NCBI RefSeq assembly: GCF_022402485.1
Contig: NZ_JAKRSA010000030.1
Span: forward strand, 46,155-110,154
Direction of reading: 5' to 3'
DNA: 64,000 bases
Source of the DNA: Phenylobacterium sp.
Lineage (GTDB): Bacteria > Pseudomonadota > Alphaproteobacteria > Caulobacterales > Caulobacteraceae
Shown here: positions 61,632-64,000 of the stretch, in pieces
How positions within the stretch are numbered: position 1 is the first letter of the stretch
How the letters are laid out: each line of letters begins with the position of its first letter
The notes under the pieces: model-generated
Database searches by the model: none
What the model was told of the DNA's origin: nothing
The model's input: only the letters and a program-made list of their open reading frames with translations
Translations under genes and position numbers: made by a program

Positions 61632-61743
61632 GTTACGACTGCCCCGCCCCCGAGGCAAGCCCCCCAGATGCGCCCCCAGCCTGACCAAGATCAGACCCGC
61701 CGTTGACGCGCCGCCGCGTCTGGCTAGATTGCGCCTCCCGCAG

Positions 61744-61828
61744 GCCCCTGTGGTGGAATTGGTAGACGCGCCGCACTCAAAATGCGGTACCGCGAGGTGT
61801 GTCGGTTCGAGTCCGACCGGGGGCACCA
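61744..61828 (+). tRNA. tRNA-Leu (CAA anticodon)
   Basis: Acceptor stem GCCCCTG pairs with CGGGGGC; the anticodon stem CCGCA/TGCGG holds the loop CTCAAAA, giving anticodon CAA (reads UUG). The variable arm is long, as in class II leucine tRNAs, the T loop is GGTTCGAGTCC, and the CCA end is encoded. No integrase or att duplication is seen behind it. Confidence 0.96.
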
Positions 61829-61953
61829 TCGGCCTGTTCGTGCGGGTGGACCCGTCCGCCGGCAAGCTGCGGCGGTTGAAGTCTCGACACCAGGGTAAGG
61901 CGCAGGCGCAGGCGCTTGATCCCTACCCCGATGTCAGACCGAAGACCCTCAGA

Positions 61954-63198
61954 TCAGGCGCTTTCGACCGCGCGAACCGGCTCCAGCGGCGGCTGGTTCA
62001 GGGCCTCGCGATAGTTCTGATGGAAGTGGTGCAGGGCCGGCTCGTTGCGGCCGAGGATGACCTCCTTGAGCTGACCGGTCTCGGCCGTGCGCTGCTGGAG
62101 CGCGCCCATCACATAGTCTTCCTGCTCGATGGTGCTCTTGAAGACCTCGAACGCGCTCTGCAGGCTCGGCCCCCTGCGTTCGTTTGAGGGATCATAGACG
62201 GCGCGGGGGTCGACACCTGCGGCGTCGCGGGCTGCAGCCTCAGCGGCCGTCTCGGGGGAGAAGTAGAAGCTGACCTTCGTCATCGAGCGCCCCGGGTTGG
62301 CCGGGTCGGGATAGATGCGGATCAGGGTGGCGCTCTCGCGGCTGCAGATCAGCTGGATATTGGGGAACAGGTAGTAGAGCACAAACGTGCTGCCTTCGAC
62401 CCGCCACTCCGACTCTGGCAGGGCGCGCAGGCGGTCAATGCCGCGGCTGGCGGTGACAAACCGGTGGTGGCGGCCGAACGCCTTGAAGTGGAGATTGTTG
62501 CCGTAGAACACCCGGCCCAGCGTGTCCTTGTGCAGCTTTCCGAAGTGGTAGGTCTCGCCGAATGTATCGTTGGCGAACTTCCAGTTGAGGTCGCCGGGGA
62601 TCGGGGTGGCGCCCGCAAAGCCGTGCCGCTCCAGGCCAAAGGAGGCCAGCTCGGCCGCGAGCTCGGCACCCAGCAGGTCGTCCACATCCAGATGGCCGTC
62701 GGCCTGGGGATGCACCCAGAGCAGGCCGTCGCGCTCAACCGCCGGCAGGGCGATGAGGCCGTGGCACGACTTGTCGATGGCGCCGAAGTGATCCTCGTTG
62801 GGGATGGCGATGAGGTCGCCGGTGTTGGCGTAGCTCCAGTTGTGGAAGGGGCACATGAAGATCGACTGCTTGCCGCGCGGCTCGGCGGCCACCTTCACGG
62901 CGCGGTGGCTGCAGGCATTGAGGAAGGCGCGGAAGACGCCGTTCTTGTCGCGGGTCGCCAGCAGCGGCGTGCCGAAATCGTCGAGGGTCATGAACGTGCC
63001 CGGCTCCGGCAGGTCCTGTGACAGGCCGATGAGCTGGGGGTGGTTGCGGAAGAAGGTGTTCCACTCCGTGGCCGCCTGGTCGGGGCAGACATAGGCTGCG
63101 GTGGGCACGCGGTACTGCACGCCGGCGTCGATGTTCCGGCCCTCGTCGAGCTGCTGCATCAGCTCTTTCAGGATCTCGACCTGGAGTTCGTGTTTCAT
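61954..63198 (-). CDS. Rieske non-heme iron oxygenase, alpha subunit
   Basis: 414 residues. Rieske cluster ligands: ACSHRAVKVA and MCPFHNWSY (CxH...CxxH) at about residues 92-117. The catalytic iron site is FANDTFGETYHFGKLHKDT with the bridging Asp/Glu and two His. The substrate cannot be assigned, and no beta subunit, ferredoxin or reductase gene is adjacent, which fits single-component alpha3 enzymes that borrow electron carriers. The start is coupled to a TetR-like fragment (ATGA). Confidence 0.92.
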   Translation of the reverse strand: MKHELQVEILKELMQQLDEGRNIDAGVQYRVPTAAYVCPDQAATEWNTFFRNHPQLIGLSQDLPEPGTFMTLDDFGTPLLATRDKNGVFRAFLNACSHRAVKVAAEPRGKQSIFMCPFHNWSYANTGDLIAIPNEDHFGAIDKSCHGLIALPAVERDGLLWVHPQADGHLDVDDLLGAELAAELASFGLERHGFAGATPIPGDLNWKFANDTFGETYHFGKLHKDTLGRVFYGNNLHFKAFGRHHRFVTASRGIDRLRALPESEWRVEGSTFVLYYLFPNIQLICSRESATLIRIYPDPANPGRSMTKVSFYFSPETAAEAAARDAAGVDPRAVYDPSNERRGPSLQSAFEVFKSTIEQEDYVMGALQQRTAETGQLKEVILGRNEPALHHFHQNYREALNQPPLEPVRAVESA

Positions 63199-63371
63199 GC
63201 GGTGATCTCTCTTGTGAGGTCTGAACCCGTCGGGTTGGCGACGGCATTTCGCACCAAGGCGAACGTGGCGGCCGGCATGGGCGGCGAGGTCGCCTGGACA
63301 CCCTGGCCCCAGACCAGGACCATCGCTTTATTCAGAGCCTTCGGGCGATCGAACGCGATGGAGCGGGCCAT
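63195..63371 (-). pseudogene. Truncated TetR-like N-terminal fragment upstream of the Rieske oxygenase
   Basis: A 58-codon frame whose start reads ARSIAFDRPKALNKAMVLVW, then GQGVQATS, matching the first helix of TetR regulators (FDRxxALxxAMxLFWxxGYxATS). After ATS the similarity stops: the recognition helix and ligand domain are missing. Its TGA overlaps the oxygenase ATG. Either a decayed regulator or a leader peptide that retains translation coupling. The reading frame has normal GC-rich codon use. Confidence 0.55.
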
Positions 63372-63633
63372 GCCCCCATTATGGACCGATCAGTTCAGAA
63401 TAACAATGGTTTCGAACGACGCCCCCTTGGGGGCATCTCTGGGGGCACGCCGCCAGTTGACTGGGAATAAAGCGTTATAAAACAGATAGATGTGAGCGAA
63501 TTGCGGTGCGAGAGCGACCGGGTTGCCAATCTTGTGCATTCAAATCTGTGGTCGACAGCGTCCGCTGCGTTGGGCCAGCGTGAAGTGTCTGGTGCAGCCA
63601 CGTCTGGGGTGGCGAGCTGGACACGGCGGGGTG
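63372..63633. other. Non-coding stretch upstream of the oxygenase
   Basis: About 260 bases with locally lower GC (near 63465-63490, GGAATAAAGCGTTATAAAAC) and a GC palindrome GCCCCC-TT-GGGGGC at 63421-63434. TTGACT at 63457 could be a -35 for the plus strand but the spacing to TATAAA (13) is too short. I see no convincing gene. Confidence 0.4.
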
Positions 63634-63873
63634 ATGCCTATGGCCGGTGGTGTATTCGCCTCCCGCCAAGCCCATCGGCTCACCTATCAATGGCAATCGG
63701 AAACTGAGGTTGACCGCCTTCAGGACCGCGCCCGCAAGCTGGAAAAGCGCCTATGGCCCGACAGGGGTAAGCCCGTCCCGAGGGGCCGCAACCGGGAGCG
63801 GCTGCTAGAGGCGTGGGAAGATGCCGACGGGGCCTTTGAAAACCTGTTTGCCGCGACGGTGCTGCGCCGCTGA
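63634..63873 (+). CDS. Small hypothetical protein
   Basis: 79 residues from ATG 63634 (another ATG at 63640). Charged and helical, with repeated basic/acidic stretches (SETEVDRLQDRARKLEKRLW, LLEAWEDADGAFENLF) that suggest a short coiled coil. No signal peptide, membrane segment or known family. The longer upstream open frame reads as non-coding. Codon use in the called part is GC-rich like the neighbours. Confidence 0.5.
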   Translation: MPMAGGVFASRQAHRLTYQWQSETEVDRLQDRARKLEKRLWPDRGKPVPRGRNRERLLEAWEDADGAFENLFAATVLRR

Positions 63874-63929
63874 GGCGCTTTGATGTAGGCTTCGCCCGAC
63901 GCCTACCAGCGCGGAACATGAGGTCTGAG

Positions 63930-64000
63930 ATGTGGCGGAGTTTCATCGGGGCTTTTCTGGCGCTGTCGCTATCGAGCGCGGCAACCGCTCAAGCGCCTGA
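63930..64000 (+). CDS. 5' end of an exported protein, truncated by the window
   Basis: ATG 63930 with GAGG upstream (an in-frame ATG lies at 63918). The visible residues form a signal peptide (WRSFIGAFLALSLSSAATA, cleavage after AQA). The rest lies beyond the window, so the product cannot be named. Confidence 0.6.
   Translation, partial: MWRSFIGAFLALSLSSAATAQAP

Noticed and set aside
61744..61953. Integrated element at the tRNA-Leu 3' end
   Set aside because: No integrase gene, no repeated tRNA 3' end and no change in gene type downstream within the window.
1..64000. CRISPR arrays, insertion sequences, phage genes, defence islands or rRNA genes
   Set aside because: No regularly spaced repeats, transposase or integrase motifs, phage structural genes or rRNA sequence were seen on either strand.

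Overview
The window looks like a chromosomal segment of a high-GC alphaproteobacterium, most probably a member of the Caulobacteraceae (Phenylobacterium or Caulobacter type). This is inferred from the petABC operon, the lgt / SAM methyltransferase / pgeF order, the prs / rplY / pth / ychF order, the DUF1285-Nudix-DUF6111-cca run, an HWE-family histidine kinase and the strongly GC-biased third codon positions. I cannot run a similarity search, so the genus is a guess. Almost the whole window is ordinary chromosomal coding sequence. I see no insertion sequence, prophage, integrase, CRISPR array or recognisable defence system.

Layout. 1-3.0 kb: an SDR enzyme, an MFS exporter and an acetyltransferase. 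3.0-6.5 kb: a plus-strand operon of DUF1285, CoA-type Nudix hydrolase, DUF6111 membrane protein and CCA-adding enzyme, then a glutamine amidotransferase. 6.5-8.5 kb: minus-strand trmL-hemF-DUF1131 lipoprotein. 8.7-11.5 kb: the cytochrome bc1 operon petABC ending in a clear terminator. 11.5-16.2 kb: a retropepsin-like protease, apt, two tandem dienelactone hydrolases, ychF and pth. 16.2-21.9 kb: rplY, an unknown lipoprotein, prs, pgeF, a MidA-type methyltransferase and lgt. 21.9-28.3 kb: ubiK, a YbjN protein, proC, ExoD-like and hemolysin III-like membrane proteins, an M20 peptidase and an AGCS amino-acid symporter. 28.4-36.9 kb: a DUF885 protein, an OmpR-type two-component pair divergent from ilvE, a TPR protein, small membrane proteins, folB, a FolM-like pteridine reductase and an unlisted 26-residue membrane microprotein. 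37.2-43.2 kb: aldehyde dehydrogenase, an HSL-type esterase, a globin behind bioA, and bioF-bioD (no bioB here). 43.3-54.1 kb: selO, an EamA transporter, gluQ, a TetR regulator facing a 37-residue membrane microprotein, an HNH endonuclease, a YtfG/YtfH-like SDR/HxlR pair, a single-domain response regulator, an MFS exporter, an HWE kinase, coq7 and dsbB. 54.2-59.3 kb: a tyrosine/homogentisate degradation operon (hpd, secreted asparaginase, hmgA, a 91-residue unknown, a fumarylacetoacetase, a MarR regulator). 59.3-64 kb: feoAB with a Fur-like site, tRNA-Leu(CAA), a Rieske oxygenase behind a truncated TetR-like reading frame, a small hypothetical protein, and the start of a secreted protein cut by the window edge.

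No large new system stands out. The best unexplained signals are small: two membrane microproteins (36853-36933 and 47293-47406), the second with its own promoter, terminator and a palindrome shared with the divergent TetR gene; nested GGTCTC half-sites between the SDR and HxlR genes; a palindrome in front of hpd whose likely reader is the MarR gene ending the operon; the asparaginase and 91-residue protein embedded in the homogentisate operon; and the TetR remnant translationally coupled to a Rieske oxygenase.
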